64,000 bases of DNA from Adiantum capillus-veneris. Taxonomy: Eukaryota > Streptophyta > Polypodiopsida > Polypodiales > Pteridaceae. Made by a program: the position numbers and the translations under genes. The notes under the pieces were generated by a model that was not told the origin of the DNA, made no database searches, and was given only the letters and a program-made list of their open reading frames with translations. The stretch is from contig CM043944.1 of assembly GCA_014529385.2 (NCBI GenBank), positions 81,460,384 through 81,524,383 on the forward strand, written 5' to 3'. Position 1 is the first letter of the stretch, and each line of letters starts with the position of its first letter. Below are positions 1 to 11,039 of this stretch, one piece after another.

Positions 1-9
1 TTCGAGGTA

Positions 10-988
10 TTGTTCCTTAAGTCTCAAGATGAGGCTGCATTCTTGTCGAAATCTATTGTTATACTGTTTGGGGTGGTTGTTCACATGTTTGATTGGAAAC
101 CCATTAAAATGATAAAGGATGCCTTGCTCTCTAAGTGCCCCGTGTGGGTAGAATACATTGACTTACCTCCTTTATGTGGCTATGCATTAAGGATATTAAT
201 GCTACATTGGGCCAAGTCTTGTATGCCCCCACAATTAGTTCCCCCAACAGAAACAAAGCATGCCTATTGTGGAATACCAAAAACCCCTTTCCACAAACTA
301 CATATATAAACATTCCTTTTGTAGGTAGGATGGTGCTGTATCTTAAATGGGGTTCTCTAACAGGAGCATGTTTTTGTTGTAACAAGTTGGGGCACTTCTC
401 TAAAAACTACCCCGCGGTGTCTCAACCCTCAGGGATCTAATTCCCTCTTATCCAGGCAATAAGAACTTGATTCCAAGGGAACAAATATTTGGAAAATCTC
501 CTAGTACATTTCAGCCAGGCAATGGCAGTAGTCCTGTGGTGAATCAGACATCTGCAAATGTCTCTCCTTCTTATGCTCATGCACCTGACATAATAGCTAG
601 CCATGCTAAAGGGGTCTCTAGACCTCTATTCAATCCTAGTCATGCAGGGAACCATGAAAAATCTGGTAGTGGGCACCAAGGTCCTTCCTCATCTGCTAAC
701 CCTCATGGTATCAATAGAACCATGGATAAGGGGAAAAGGCCTATTGATGCTGAGGGGTTCCAAGCAGTCTCTGCTAGAAAGTCTTTCAAACCTCAAAAAC
801 AATCCTTAGGGTACATTAGCCCAAATGTGTTTGATATTCTACATGATATGACTTCACCTGACACCTTAGCTGCTATTGAGGCAGCTTGTACTACCGCTAA
901 AAAAGTACCTCCCAATCGAGAGGCTCTTGCTATTAATCTCGAGGTTAACATGGTGGATAGTGAGATGAGAGCTCTCACGAGGGGGTAA
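10..988 (+). pseudogene. LINE ORF1 (gag-like, CCHC zinc knuckle), frameshifted
   Basis: ORF1 of plant LINEs encodes an RNA-binding protein. The first part (10-about 200) has the usual segment in which P-V-W-V-E is followed by L-P-P-L. Reading then moves to a second frame, 174-440, which ends in a zinc knuckle at about 363-410 (C-F-C-C, then L-G-H). The last ligand of that knuckle is Tyr instead of Cys. A stop near 440 is followed by a Ser/Pro/His-rich tail at 467-988 that is usual for ORF1 C-termini. The frame change and the broken finger show that the gene is dead. The start is unknown because the element begins outside the window. Confidence 0.7.
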
Positions 989-1015
989 CACCCAAGTTGT
1001 TATGAATACTCCCTC

Positions 1016-4000
1016 ATGAAAATTGCAGCTTTTAATGCTAAGGGTCTTAATGACCCCACTAGGTTGGCTATGCTTAATAAATGGATTTTGCAAAAAGATC
1101 TTGATGTAGTGCTCATATAGGAACATACCTAGCATAAAAGAGCCGGAGAAATTTATCACTTTAAAGGATACTCTTGTTTTTATGGGGGAAAAATAGGGGT
1201 GTATTCTGGGGTACTGACCTTTATAAAAAACTCTCTCAACCCTCAGTGGGTGCTTGATCACCCTTCTAGCCGATGCTCTGTTTTTACAATGGATTAGGCA
1301 TGGGGACCTCTGCATATTGTCAATGTGTATGTTGCTAACATATGGACTCATAGAATGGAGCTCTGGTCATGGCTAAAAGTGATGAATCTAGGAAATGGTA
1401 TTTTTGGCGGTGATTTTAACATGGTAACTAAGCTAGTAGATACCACTTCCATGGGCACTATCTTGTGCAAGGAAGAAGCTACTTGTTGGGATGAGCTGGA
1501 ATCTTTGCAACAATTGTCAAATGCCTGGTTAAATGGGTTCAATTCAAATGGGTTCACTTTCCACTCTAAGTCTTATATGTCATCTTGGTCCAGGTTGGAT
1601 AGATTTTGTTTTATGTAGGATGTATGGCTACCTGCTAATTGTCAAATGCAGGTTCAAGTTGACTTTTGTATGTCTGATCACTTTCCTCTCATTATGAATC
1701 TTTTTGGTGCTAATGCTATGTCTGTTAAAACTAGTAAAGTGAGGCCTCTAATGGTGAATAATCTGCTATTACACAATAAACACTTTCAAGAAGATGTATT
1801 AAGCTGTGCTAGCCATGCTAAAAGGTTGAATGATGATCCTGTTAATACCTGGATTTTTTTTTTCTCTGAAATGCAAAAATGCATAAGACATCATGGTAAG
1901 ATGGTGGCTGCAAAAAAAAGGACAGAGACTGGCCGATTTGAATGAGAAATTAAAACCCTTGCTAGATCAGGTGCACAAAGGACAGGTTACTGTACATATA
2001 TGTAAAGAAATTGAGGACATAAGGGGTGCTCTTCTCTCAATAGCTGAGGCTGAGGTTGCTAAGTGCAGGTTAAATGTAGAGTGAGAGAGTTATCTGATGT
2101 GAATGACACCTCTAAGGGGTTTTTTCTTAAGCTTAAGGCTAAGCATAATAGAGAAGCTATCACTAAAATTATAAGAGAAGATGGGTCTGAGGTCATTGAC
2201 AGCCAGAACCTTATGCAAACCTATGTGGATCACTTTAAAGCCATTCTCAATAAACCAGTGGATACTTCCAAGGAAATGCAGCAGGCAATTGTGGATGTGA
2301 TGTTAGATTCTGTGGACTCTTGAATTAATAACTGTGATGCTCAGAGGCTCGAGTGCATTTGATGAAGGAGAACTTCACTATGTTGTCTCCAAGTTGGGGA
2401 ATGATAAAACCCCTGGAGCTTGTGGGATTTCTAAGGAATTCTTGATGTATTTTTGGCCCCACCTCAAATGTATGGTTAAGGAGGCAATCAATGCTATCTG
2501 GGCATCACAGTCTATGGACCCCCATCTCAAAGAGGGGATTATAAAACTCATTCCTAAGCAAAAGTTATGCTCAACACTCTCCTAGTGGAGACCCATAACC
2601 ATGATGGGTTTGTTGTATAAGGTTCTGGCTAACTCGGTGGCCATAAGACCGTCTCCTCTGTTAAGGGAACATATTCATATGAATCAGACTGGGTTTATTG
2701 GGGGCAAGTCTATCATGGATAACATTATGGCTATACAATTGGGGACTGAATATGCTGTCAAAACTAACCAGAACACAGTACTGCTACAACTAGATTATGC
2801 CAAAGCCTTTGATACTGTAGCTTGGGACTTTATTCATGCCATTATGCAAAAGTTGGGTTTTGGGGCCAAAATGAGTGCCTGCATCTTCTTGCTGGGTCAA
2901 AATGCTGCTTCAAGGATCATAGTGAATGGTCAACTTTCAGACCCTGTGCATATTCAAAGATCAGTGAGGCAAGGGTGCCCCTTAAGTCCTCTTTTTTTTG
3001 CAGTTAGTACTCATCCAATTTTTTGCTTTTTGGAGAAACAAGCAACTTTAGGGAGAATTACTGGTCTGAAATTGACCAAAGAACAATTGCTGGCTCTTGG
3101 TTTTGCTGATGACACTGTGATCTTTTTACATGCTACAAATCTAAACATGACTAAATGCATGTCTTACCTCGCTCTGTTTTCTCTCGCTATTGGTATGAAT
3201 TTGAACCTGGAGAAATTTGTACTTATTGATATAAATGCTGATCAGTTTGACAATCTCATTTGGTCCGGAAAGAGTGTTCACAAAGGTCATTTGTCAGGTA
3301 TTTGGGGTATCCTATAAGAGTGCACACACCCAACAACCAGCTGGTTCAGTGGGTTCTATCTAGAGTCCAAACTAAAATGGCAGCATGGTATTGTGATAAG
3401 TGGCCATTGCATGTCAGGCTCAAAATTATACAGGATATTCTTGTTCCCTATCAGTTGTATTACTTGCCATTGTTGGACTGGAAAAAGACTCATTTAGCTC
3501 ATATACGAACTTTTATGACAAAATTTCTTTGGGGGAATAAAGGGAAAACCCGTGCCTTTATCAAATGGGACTTTGTTGTCTGTCCTAAGAACCAAGGGGG
3601 ACTTGGGAGTCCTAAACTTGCAGGCACACGCTCGTGCTAGACGAGCTACTATGGTGAAACATATGTTCAAAAGAGACACTATTTGGTCCAAATGTATGTG
3701 GGATATTATATCTTTGTCAGCGGTGTACTTTCATGGGACGTGGAATATGTCTGATTGGGATAAATTGTTCTCCCATGCCCCTCTTAAGAGAGGATGTCTC
3801 ATTGCTCACCTGATGATAAGCTCCTAGAAACATATATGCTCTAACTTGATATGGCAAGGTCGCCTTAGGTATATAGGCAACTCTCTTGGCAAATAAAATG
3901 TCTTCTGGATTTTTGTCTTTAAAAATCCTCCTACTTTGATTATTAAAAAACCAGCCATTAGGATGTTAGAAAAGGTATCACATGCATTGAACAAATGTTG

Positions 4001-4460
4001 GACTCTTAGGGATTGTTTGTTCCCTTTTTTGCAGCCAGGAGAAAGTTCTGACTTTCCAATGCCTTTAGATCAAGTTGGACAGATTTGTGTATTCAGACTT
4101 TCAGGCTGCAAGTTCCCATTACAGAGAACCTTTGGGAGAGATTCAAAGACTGGTACCTCCCAGGGAATGCAGGCGATTGGTGGAAGTCTTCTATAGATCA
4201 ATTTTGCTTATACCAACTATGGAAATATATGTTAGATGCAATAGATACTGGAGATTTAATAGTCATAAGAGTGGTGGATACAGAGACTGGCTGCCTTATG
4301 GAGTCTCCCTTTCTCAAACAAGCACAAAATGTTTATGTGGAGACTGCTCATAGGTTCTCTTCCCTGTGGAGAACTATTGCTTAAAAAATGTATTGTGGAT
4401 GGGAAATGTCCTAATTGTAAGGCTATGGAAACGCTTAAACATACGTTTTGAAATTGCAAA
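1016..4460 (+). pseudogene. LINE ORF2: APE endonuclease + reverse transcriptase, multiply disrupted
   Basis: ORF2 begins at an ATG at 1016 with the usual endonuclease start (K-I-A-A-F-N). Endonuclease motifs follow: G-G-D-F-N at about 1410 and S-D-H-F-P at about 1673. The reverse transcriptase covers about 2340-3300, with P-G-A-C-G-I, the W-R-P-I block (just after a stop), a clear D-Y-A-K-A-F-D palm motif near 2795, R-Q-G-C-P-L-S-P near 2970, and F-A-D-D-T near 3103. The thumb and C-terminal part, with W-G-N and G-G-L-G, continues to about 3640 and in fragments to 4460. Stops or frame changes occur near 1117, 1297, 1616, 1940, 2080, 2320, 2583, 3315 and later. The encoded protein would nick DNA and prime reverse transcription on the target. 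Confidence 0.85.
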
Positions 4461-4990
4461 AATGTAAGACAATGGTGGTTGTGGATTCTTCAGCATGTGC
4501 AAAAATGAGTCCCTGTTAAATTGTCTATTTTCTCTATGGCTTTTGGTTTGTGCAAATACCCAGAGGAGGCTATGCAGTTTTGTATGCAGTCCATGAGAAT
4601 ATGGGTACTTTTTTTCATTTGGAATGCCGAGAATTATGCATGCTTGAAAAAGTCTCACTTTGTAGAGTCACTATCCCATGGGAGATCATTAAGAAAAAGA
4701 TGATGGAGGATTGTCTCAATTGTTAAGTATGGAGCCTGATTTACCCCTTGTAATTTTCTGTGGTAAAAGCACACATTTGCAAGGCCACCATTATGAGGAG
4801 AAGCCATCGTGCGTGAAGGAAAATCACTCGTCGGAAACCAAAATTTTCATGGCCAAAAATTAGGGGCAACTTTAGGGGCCTCGGGGGCGGAAGCCCCAAG
4901 ACTTTTTTTCCCCTTTTCCGAAATATTTCTTTTCGCCGGAATATTATGGCCGGACGGCGGCCGGAAACTGGTCGAAAAAGGACCGATCGG

Positions 4991-5062
4991 TTGGCCGGTG
5001 GCCGGTAGTCAATGGCCAGTGGCCGGTGTGGTCGGAAGTCAATAGCCAGTGGCCGGTGGCCG
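4991..5062. repeat. GC-rich 30-bp tandem repeat (GGCCGGTGGCC core)
   Basis: A segment reading roughly GTCAATGGCCAGTGGCCGGT occurs at 5008 and again at 5038, a 30-bp period, with shorter GGCCGGTGGCC pieces on both sides. It lies in a locally GC-rich stretch (4800-5060) between the LINE and the LTR fragment. It may belong to the U3 of the following LTR, but no matching copy is available here to show that. Confidence 0.6.
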
Positions 5063-5229
5063 AATTCAAAAGTGGACTTGTCTTCTCAAGGGCGGCCACA
5101 CATGGGCGGATTGGAGGGTCCGATTTGGACTTATCTACACAAGGGCGGCTACACATGGCTGCCTCTCATGAGAGAGGGCAACCCTTTTGGCCTAGAAAAG
5201 GAGGCCATTTCTACACACATGTCATAGTG

Positions 5230-5511
5230 TGAAGTTGATGCAACAAGGTGAGTGTGAGGTGGTGAGAGTGAAGCAAGGTGGGAGCTCTATGAAGGGTATA
5301 ATCCCTTTGTAAACTACTTCTTCTTTTGAAGTACTAAAGACATTGAATGGCTGCTTTCCCGTGGACGTAGCCTACATTGGGTGAATCACGTATATTGTGT
5401 GTACTCTCTCTCTCTCTCTCTCTACTCTATAATCTCGTGCGTGTGAAATCTATCTCTCTCCATTAAGTAATCTACTCAAATATCTATTTAGCTACGTCAT
5501 ATTTTCTAACA
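5230..5511 (+). mobile_element. Copia-type LTR 3' part (solo or truncated)
   Basis: The stretch TTTCCCGTGGACGTAGCC near 5358, followed shortly by ATCACGTA, is a signature of the R/U5 part of many plant Ty1/Copia LTRs. It is followed by CT-rich sequence and an end at TTTCTAACA (about 5511). No primer-binding site follows, so this is a solo or truncated LTR. The 5' end is not defined, and the call rests on resemblance to the general Copia LTR pattern. Confidence 0.45.
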
Positions 5512-5614
5512 TCAATGTCTCTGATGGGAAGCTGAGGGAGAGATGTTTGCAGTTTATGGCACAAGTGTGACATAAGTGCAAGATGATATGATGTAATTAA
5601 TGTAAATAAAACTC

Positions 5615-5616
<2 letters not shown>

Positions 5617-5661
<45 letters not shown>
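5617..5661. repeat. (GA)n microsatellite
   Basis: An uninterrupted AG dinucleotide run of about 45 bp. ORFs read through it on the minus strand (Leu-Ser repeats) are artefacts. Confidence 0.95.
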
Positions 5662-5663
<2 letters not shown>

Positions 5664-5711
5664 ATGCATGCCGATCTCCTTCCCCCCTCCTCCATGGCTC
5701 CCCCACCCTGA

Positions 5712-5723
5712 GCTCTGATACCA
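5712..5723 (-). other. tRNA-iMet-type primer-binding-site-like sequence
   Basis: GCTCTGATACCA is the exact reverse complement of TGGTATCAGAGC, the primer-binding site used by many plant LTR elements. This suggests a remnant - strand LTR element whose 5' LTR would lie to the right, but I could not delimit that LTR. It may be chance or a leftover. Confidence 0.35.
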
Positions 5724-6084
5724 GTATAAGGTTGAGGGGACTCGAACATGCTAATCTCTACCCAGCCATGCTCTATATAGGCCCTTGGCCTGCTAAACAT
5801 AGAGACCCCCTTGACTGCATGTCCATCTTGGTTCTTGGCCCTGCCCGGTCCTACCCTTGGCATGACCCTTGCCCTCTACAACTCTCCAAAAAATCTCTGA
5901 GTAGTGCCCATTGGAATTCCCTCTGTCCACTAACTTCAGAGCCTTGCCACTAGTTGCCTGGTGAACCAACCCTCTAGCTATGAAGTGCTACCGAAATCCG
6001 CCAACCCGAACTTCAAGGTTATCTGCTTGCCCTACACTTAGACATGTCGGAGGCTTGCAATCATCGAGCATCAAAATGGCAGAA

Positions 6085-7178
6085 AAGCGTCAGCTTCCTT
6101 ACGGTCATTATCAACCGTCCACTTCCACTTACCGTATCTCGACCATCGTGCATCCGTTTGCCAAGCTGTCTGTTCCGGCTAGCTCCATGCATCACCCACT
6201 ATCTTCTTGAACTTTGTCAAGATCCAAAAAATATCAGATGGCATGGTTCCCCATGCGGTCAACTTGGCCCATAACTGGCCCCCGAAAAATTTTCCGATGG
6301 CCGTAACTTGCAAACTAGAGCTACGATTCGTAACTTGAAAAGACGTGCATGGCCCATAATTCAAGCACTACAACTCTATCCACTGGAACCGGCTCGGACT
6401 ACCTCGCACCACCTACTCTGGCCGTTTGAGATCTGCAATGCACTGCACCTTCAAACTCAAATATCTTGGGCTCTAAAGTTCAGTTTGATGAGCTGTCTGG
6501 ACCTGCTCCTTTAGCAACTCAAGTTCTACATCCTCAAGCCAAAAAACAGACCTGCAATCCTCTTTCACCTGTCATGCCCATCCTCGAGTATTTTTTGTCT
6601 ATAAAAACCTCATCAGCCATACACATCTACTGAAAAGCGTCTCCTTACGGTCATTATCAACCGTCCACTTCCACTTACTGTATCTCGACCATCGTGCATC
6701 CGTTTGCCAAGATGTCTGCTCCGGCTAGCTCCATGCATCACCCACTATCTTCTTGAACTTTGTCAAGATCCAAAAATAATCAGATGGCATGGTTCCCCAT
6801 GCGGTCAACTTGGCCCATAACTGGCCCCCGAAAAATTTTCCGATGGCCGTAACTTGCAAACTAGAGCTACGATTCGTAACTTGAAAAGACGTGCATGGCC
6901 CATAATTCAAGCACTACAACTCTATCCACTGGAACCGGCTCGAACTACCTCGCACCACCTACTCTGGCCGTCTGAGATCTGCAATACACTGCACCTTCAA
7001 ACTCAAATATCTTGGGCTCTAAAGCTCAGTTTGATGAGCTGTCTGGACCTGCTCCTTTAGCAACTCAAGTTCTACATCCTCAAGCCAAAAAACAGCCCTG
7101 CAATCCTCTTTCACCTGTCATGCCCATCCTCGAGTATTTTTTGTCTATAAAAACCTCATCAGTCATACACATCTACTG
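6085..7178 (+). repeat. 546-bp tandem duplication, each copy ending in a TATA-like box
   Basis: Copy 1 (about 6085-6630) and copy 2 (about 6631-7178) are nearly identical head-to-tail. The shared block ACGGTCATTA is at 6101 and 6647, giving a 546-bp period. Each copy ends with a TATA-like CTATAAAAAC (near 6600 and 7146) followed by CATACACATCTACT. ORFs within it (for example 6308-6514 and 6854-7060) are duplicates of each other and resemble no protein I know. The arrangement looks like duplicated promoter or LTR U3 sequence. The following stretch, 7180-7440, holds nothing recognisable. Confidence 0.85.
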
Positions 7179-7439
7179 ATACTTGTCTGCCTAGGATCTT
7201 TGTATCTGCTCTAGCCCTTTGCCATGCATCTGCAAGCCTGTACATACTTGCCCATGCCATCTTCTATGGTCGACCAACTTTGGTTGCACCAACGTGTATG
7301 TTGCTATATTAAACTTAATACATATACACAAAAGAACATAATGTTCAAAAGACAATTGTCTTAGATCACTGGACAAAGATTTGTACAAAAACAAATTAGT
7401 CTTAGATTCATTCTTATATAATATTATAAGAATGAGGCA

Positions 7440-8720
7440 TCATTCTAATGATCCTATTCAAAAAACTACTGAGTTGTGGAGGTCCACCATGCATATGAAG
7501 CCCAATTCTTCAGTGTGACGGACAACAGCTAAGCCAAAAAATTCCTAAATAATGATAGAATTCTCACTTGTATCCATGTAAACAAGAACATATTTGTTAA
7601 AAACACTGCAAGAACTTGTGAATATACGCCTCCTGAGATAACTCTAGTATTCCATGTTTTCTATCCCTCTTGATATGCATACCGAGAAACTAACTTGCAT
7701 CTCCCAAATCCTTCATAGAAAATTGCATGCTAAGTGACTTCTTCAAGATGACAATCTCATCTTTAGACTTCTCGAATAATGAGCATATCATTGACGTAAA
7801 GTATCAAGATGATAAGTGAACCATCGTTCAACTTCCAAGTATACAATCAATGATCTTCTTGGCTCCTTTCATACCCTTGGGAGTGCATGTACTTGTCAGA
7901 ATTCATGTACCACTACCTTGAGCCTTGTTTTAGGCCATAAATGCCTCATGCAATCTATACACCAATTCTATCCTCGTAGACTTGTTAGGTTTGACTTCAA
8001 AACCCTCTGGGTGTGTCATGTAGACATCCTCATCAAGATCTCCATGAAGAAAAGTACAGTTTCACATCCATCTAGACAAGTTCCATGTCCTTTATGGCTA
8101 CCAATCCAAGCATAAGACAGAACATAGTCATCTTGACCATTAACGAGAAAATTTCATCGAAAACCACGCCTTTCTTTTGCTTGAAACCCTCAACAACCCG
8201 TGTAGTTCTTCTTGTACACCCATTTGCAAGGCAACACTTATTTGCCTCTCGAAACTTTGTCAGTTCCCAAGTCTCAGGGGCACGAGAGACTCGTGTAAAT
8301 TTTCTCATTGCTTGAATACTGGACTTTGCTCTCTCTGGAGCATCAATAGCTCTCTCTGAAGTATTAATAGCGGCAGGGTTGCTAGTAGATTGAGTTGTTT
8401 GTGTAATTGGACTTGAGACTATGTTCCTGAATCTCACTTTACCATACTCAACATCTTTCACGGGGTGTCTGTGCATCTTTAAGTCAGTAAATATCAATTG
8501 TGAGATGCAAATAACTCTTCTATATTCTAGGTTCCAGAGACAATAACCCATCTCTTTATCTACACAATAACAAATGAAGATGCATTTGTGTGACTTGGGG
8601 TCTAGTTTCTTTATCTAATCTTGAGCAACAATCCAAGGTGGTCCAAAACTCCCCCACAATCACTTCCTGTCCAAAGCATCGCCAAACACGACCTTCTCAT
8701 AGCCGTGGTTTGCATGCCAA
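7440..8720 (-). pseudogene. Ty1/Copia pol remnant (integrase C-terminus to reverse transcriptase)
   Basis: Read on the minus strand from 8720 down, the sequence shows the end of a Copia integrase region (G-Y-C-L-W-N, then R-R-V-I). A linker follows, then the reverse-transcriptase start with V-V-E-G-F-K-Q-K-K-G-V, F-D-E-I-F-S and D-M-E-L-V near 8072-8250. Further degraded RT sequence continues to about 7440. The longest open part is 8072-8551. Copia pol copies the element's RNA into DNA and inserts it. Stops and frame changes throughout mark this as a fossil. No LTRs belonging to it were identified. Confidence 0.75.
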
Positions 8721-8792
8721 CAACTAAGAGAGAGAGCTTGCTGCAGGGTAGAGAGAGAGACGAGTGGCAGTGTGTTTGCTGTACAAACTAAG

Positions 8793-8820
8793 CCAAGCGA
8801 ATCTGGGAAGATTCGCTTGG
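8793..8820. repeat. Perfect 11-bp inverted repeat (hairpin)
   Basis: CCAAGCGAATC at 8793-8803 pairs with GATTCGCTTGG at 8810-8820 around a 6-nt loop. It lies about 560 bp upstream of the PPR start codon. No function can be assigned. Confidence 0.8.
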
Positions 8821-9277
8821 TTTTGTGTTTTTCGAAGCTCTATAGATTAGCTCTTTCAACTATGACTAAGGGGTTGGCTACGAATGCAGGCAAGATCAGG
8901 CGGACAGGCTAAAGTCGAACAGGTCGGTTGAAGGCGGGCAGGAGCAGGCTCCATGACGAGGCAAAGAGCGTGTAGAGGCCTATCGACAGCATGTGCTGTT
9001 GCACTGGCATCTTTCGCTTCCGTTTTAGCGTCATCATCGCTGTTGCACCAGCTTCACCATAGCTTGGAAACAACGAAGCACAAACACCACAGGCGAAGAA
9101 GGTGGAGAACATGCAAGAGCGGGCTGTTTGCCCACGCTTCGGACCTTATGAGGCGTGTAGCATCGCAGCTGGGAGCCCACCCTCATAGCAGAAGAGACAT
9201 GCGATGGGGGTCGCCTTTATGGAACGGTGTGTGAGAACCGCTGCTTTTGTGCACGCACGCGCGCGCGCACTCGCACA

Positions 9278-9294
9278 CACACACACACACACAC
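9278..9294. repeat. Short (AC)n microsatellite upstream of PPR gene
   Basis: A CG-rich alternating purine-pyrimidine stretch runs into a short (AC)n tract just before the PPR coding region. If translation began at the upstream ATG at 9204, this tract would encode His-Thr repeats, which argues for treating it as 5' untranslated sequence. Confidence 0.8.
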
Positions 9295-9356
9295 ATTCGT
9301 TTTCTCTCTCAGCACCACTGGTTTTGTGTTCACAGAGCACTGCCAAGAAAGTAGCA

Positions 9357-10982
9357 ATGAAGGCTACACAAGCAAACATGGAGATGGAGCGAATGAGTCT
9401 TTCTTTTGTGAGCTCACTTAAAGACTGTGCTAAGAAGAAGGATTTGTACCAAGGCACTAGGATACATGCTGATATTCGTGATAGTGGGTTACTTGAAATG
9501 AACACGTACTTAGGGAACATGTTGGTCAGTATGTATGTCAAGTGCGGTGCACCTGTCATGGCGCAACAAGTCTTTGATGAGCTTCCTGTGCGGGACGTTG
9601 TCTCTTGGAATGCACTGATTGCAGGATATGCCCAACAGGGGCAGGGCCAGGGCCAGGGCCAGGAAGCTCTGGGCTGTTTTCAGCAGATGCGAACTGAGGG
9701 CCTCTCTCCAGATGCAATCACCTACATCTGCATCTTGAAGGCATGTGGCTCTATGCAAGATGCTTTTATGGGCAGAAAAATTCACGCTGATATTGCTAGT
9801 CAGGGGCTATTGGAAAAAAATGTCATGCTTGGCACTGCCTTGGTCGACATGTATGCCAAATGTGGTGCCCTTCAGAAAGCACAAAGAGTGCTTGAGGAGC
9901 TTTTTGTCCGGGACGTCGTCTCGTGGAATGCACTGATTGCGGGATATGTACAACAGGGGCAGGGCCGGGAAGCTCTGGGCTGTTTTCAGCAGATGCGAAG
10001 CGAGGGCCTCTCTCCAGATGCAATTATCTACGCCTGCATCTTGAAGGCATGTGGCTCTATTCAAGATGCTGATATGGGCATAAAAATTCACGCTAATATT
10101 GTTAGTCAGGGGATGTTGCAAAAAGATGTCGTGCTGGGCAATGCCTTGGTCGACATGTATGCCAAATGTGGTTTACTTCAGAAAGCACAAAGAGTGCTTG
10201 AGGAGCTTTTTGTCTGGGACGTCGTCTCCTGGAATGCATTGATTACAGGGTACACGCATCAGGGGCAGGGCAGCAAAGCTCTGGGCTGTTTTCAGCGGAT
10301 GCAAAGTGAGGGCCTCTTTCCAGATGCAATCAGCTATGCGTGCATCTTGAAGGCATGTGGTTCTCTGGAAGATGCTGATATGGGCACAAAAATTCACGAT
10401 GATATTGCTAGTCTGGGGCTGTTGCAAAAAGATGTCGTGCTTGGCAATGCCTTGGTTGACATGTATGCTAAATGTGGTGCCCTTCAGAAAGCACAGAAAG
10501 TGCTTGAGGAGCTTTCTGTCTGTGATGTCGTCTCTTGGAATGCATTGATCGCAGGATACGCGCAACAGGGACAGGGCTGGGAAGCTCTGGGCTGTTTTCA
10601 GCGGATGCAAAGCGAGGGCCTCTCTCCAGATGCAATCACGTACGTCTGCATCTTGAAGGCATGTGGCTGTATCCAAGCTGTTGATAGGGGCACAAAAGTT
10701 CATGCTGATATTGTCAGTCAGGGGCTGTTGAAAAAAGATGTCGTGCTTGGCAGCTTCTTGGTCGACATGTTTGCTAAATGTGGTGCACTTCAGAAAGCAC
10801 AAAGAGTGCTTGAGGAGCTTCCTGTACGAAATGTGGACTCTTGGAATGCACTGATTGCAGGATATGCCGAACAAGGGCAGGGCCAGGAAGCTCTAGGCTT
10901 TTTCCAGCGGATGCGGAGCGAGTGTATCTCTCCAAATTCAGTCACCTATACTTTTGTCTTGAAGGCTGTGCTTACATCTTGA
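9357..10982 (+). CDS. PLS-class pentatricopeptide repeat protein, near-identical triplets, truncated C-terminus
   Basis: PPR proteins bind organellar RNA one base per repeat and usually act in editing, splicing or stability in plastids or mitochondria. I chose the ATG at 9357 (about 541 residues) over 9204 because the longer form adds a microsatellite-coded His-Thr run. After a short N-terminus there are about 4.6 copies of a 101-residue (303-bp) unit, one P, L and S motif each. Hallmarks are D-M-Y-A-K-C-G, D-V-V-S-W-N-A-L-I-A-G-Y, the G-Q-G-x-E-A-L segment, and a K-A-C-G block. Units differ at few positions, pointing to recent tandem amplification. The frame stops at 10982 inside an L motif. 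A 1-nt shift would allow another copy of the K-A-C-G motif and run to 11032, so the end looks damaged. No E or DYW domain follows. It may be a young paralogue or a recent pseudogene. Confidence 0.85.
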   Translation: MKATQANMEMERMSLSFVSSLKDCAKKKDLYQGTRIHADIRDSGLLEMNTYLGNMLVSMYVKCGAPVMAQQVFDELPVRDVVSWNALIAGYAQQGQGQGQGQEALGCFQQMRTEGLSPDAITYICILKACGSMQDAFMGRKIHADIASQGLLEKNVMLGTALVDMYAKCGALQKAQRVLEELFVRDVVSWNALIAGYVQQGQGREALGCFQQMRSEGLSPDAIIYACILKACGSIQDADMGIKIHANIVSQGMLQKDVVLGNALVDMYAKCGLLQKAQRVLEELFVWDVVSWNALITGYTHQGQGSKALGCFQRMQSEGLFPDAISYACILKACGSLEDADMGTKIHDDIASLGLLQKDVVLGNALVDMYAKCGALQKAQKVLEELSVCDVVSWNALIAGYAQQGQGWEALGCFQRMQSEGLSPDAITYVCILKACGCIQAVDRGTKVHADIVSQGLLKKDVVLGSFLVDMFAKCGALQKAQRVLEELPVRNVDSWNALIAGYAEQGQGQEALGFFQRMRSECISPNSVTYTFVLKAVLTS

Positions 10983-11039
10983 AGGCATGCGGCATTATGC
11001 AAGACTCTGGCCGTCATGATGAGATTATTTAAATCAAGC

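Larger units (their letters stand above)
1..4740 (+). mobile_element. Decayed LINE (L1-like non-LTR retrotransposon)
   Basis: A plant L1-type LINE runs off the left edge of the window. In order it shows an ORF1 zinc-knuckle protein, an APE-type endonuclease, a reverse transcriptase and a C-terminal region of the zf-RVT kind. Every domain is interrupted by stops or frame changes, so this is a dead copy. The 3' end is placed near 4740, where coding similarity stops; I see no clear poly(A) tail or target-site duplication. The 5' end is outside the window. Confidence 0.85.

Noticed and set aside
4800-5232. Overlapping + strand ORFs in the GC-rich region
   Set aside because: They overlap in several frames across a tandem repeat and show no domain.
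9204-9356. Upstream ATG of the PPR frame
   Set aside because: Would add a His-Thr run coded by a microsatellite; the ATG at 9357 gives a normal N-terminus.
10173-10874. 233-codon minus-strand ORF opposite the PPR gene
   Set aside because: It follows the 303-bp repeat period of the PPR gene and is its antisense shadow.
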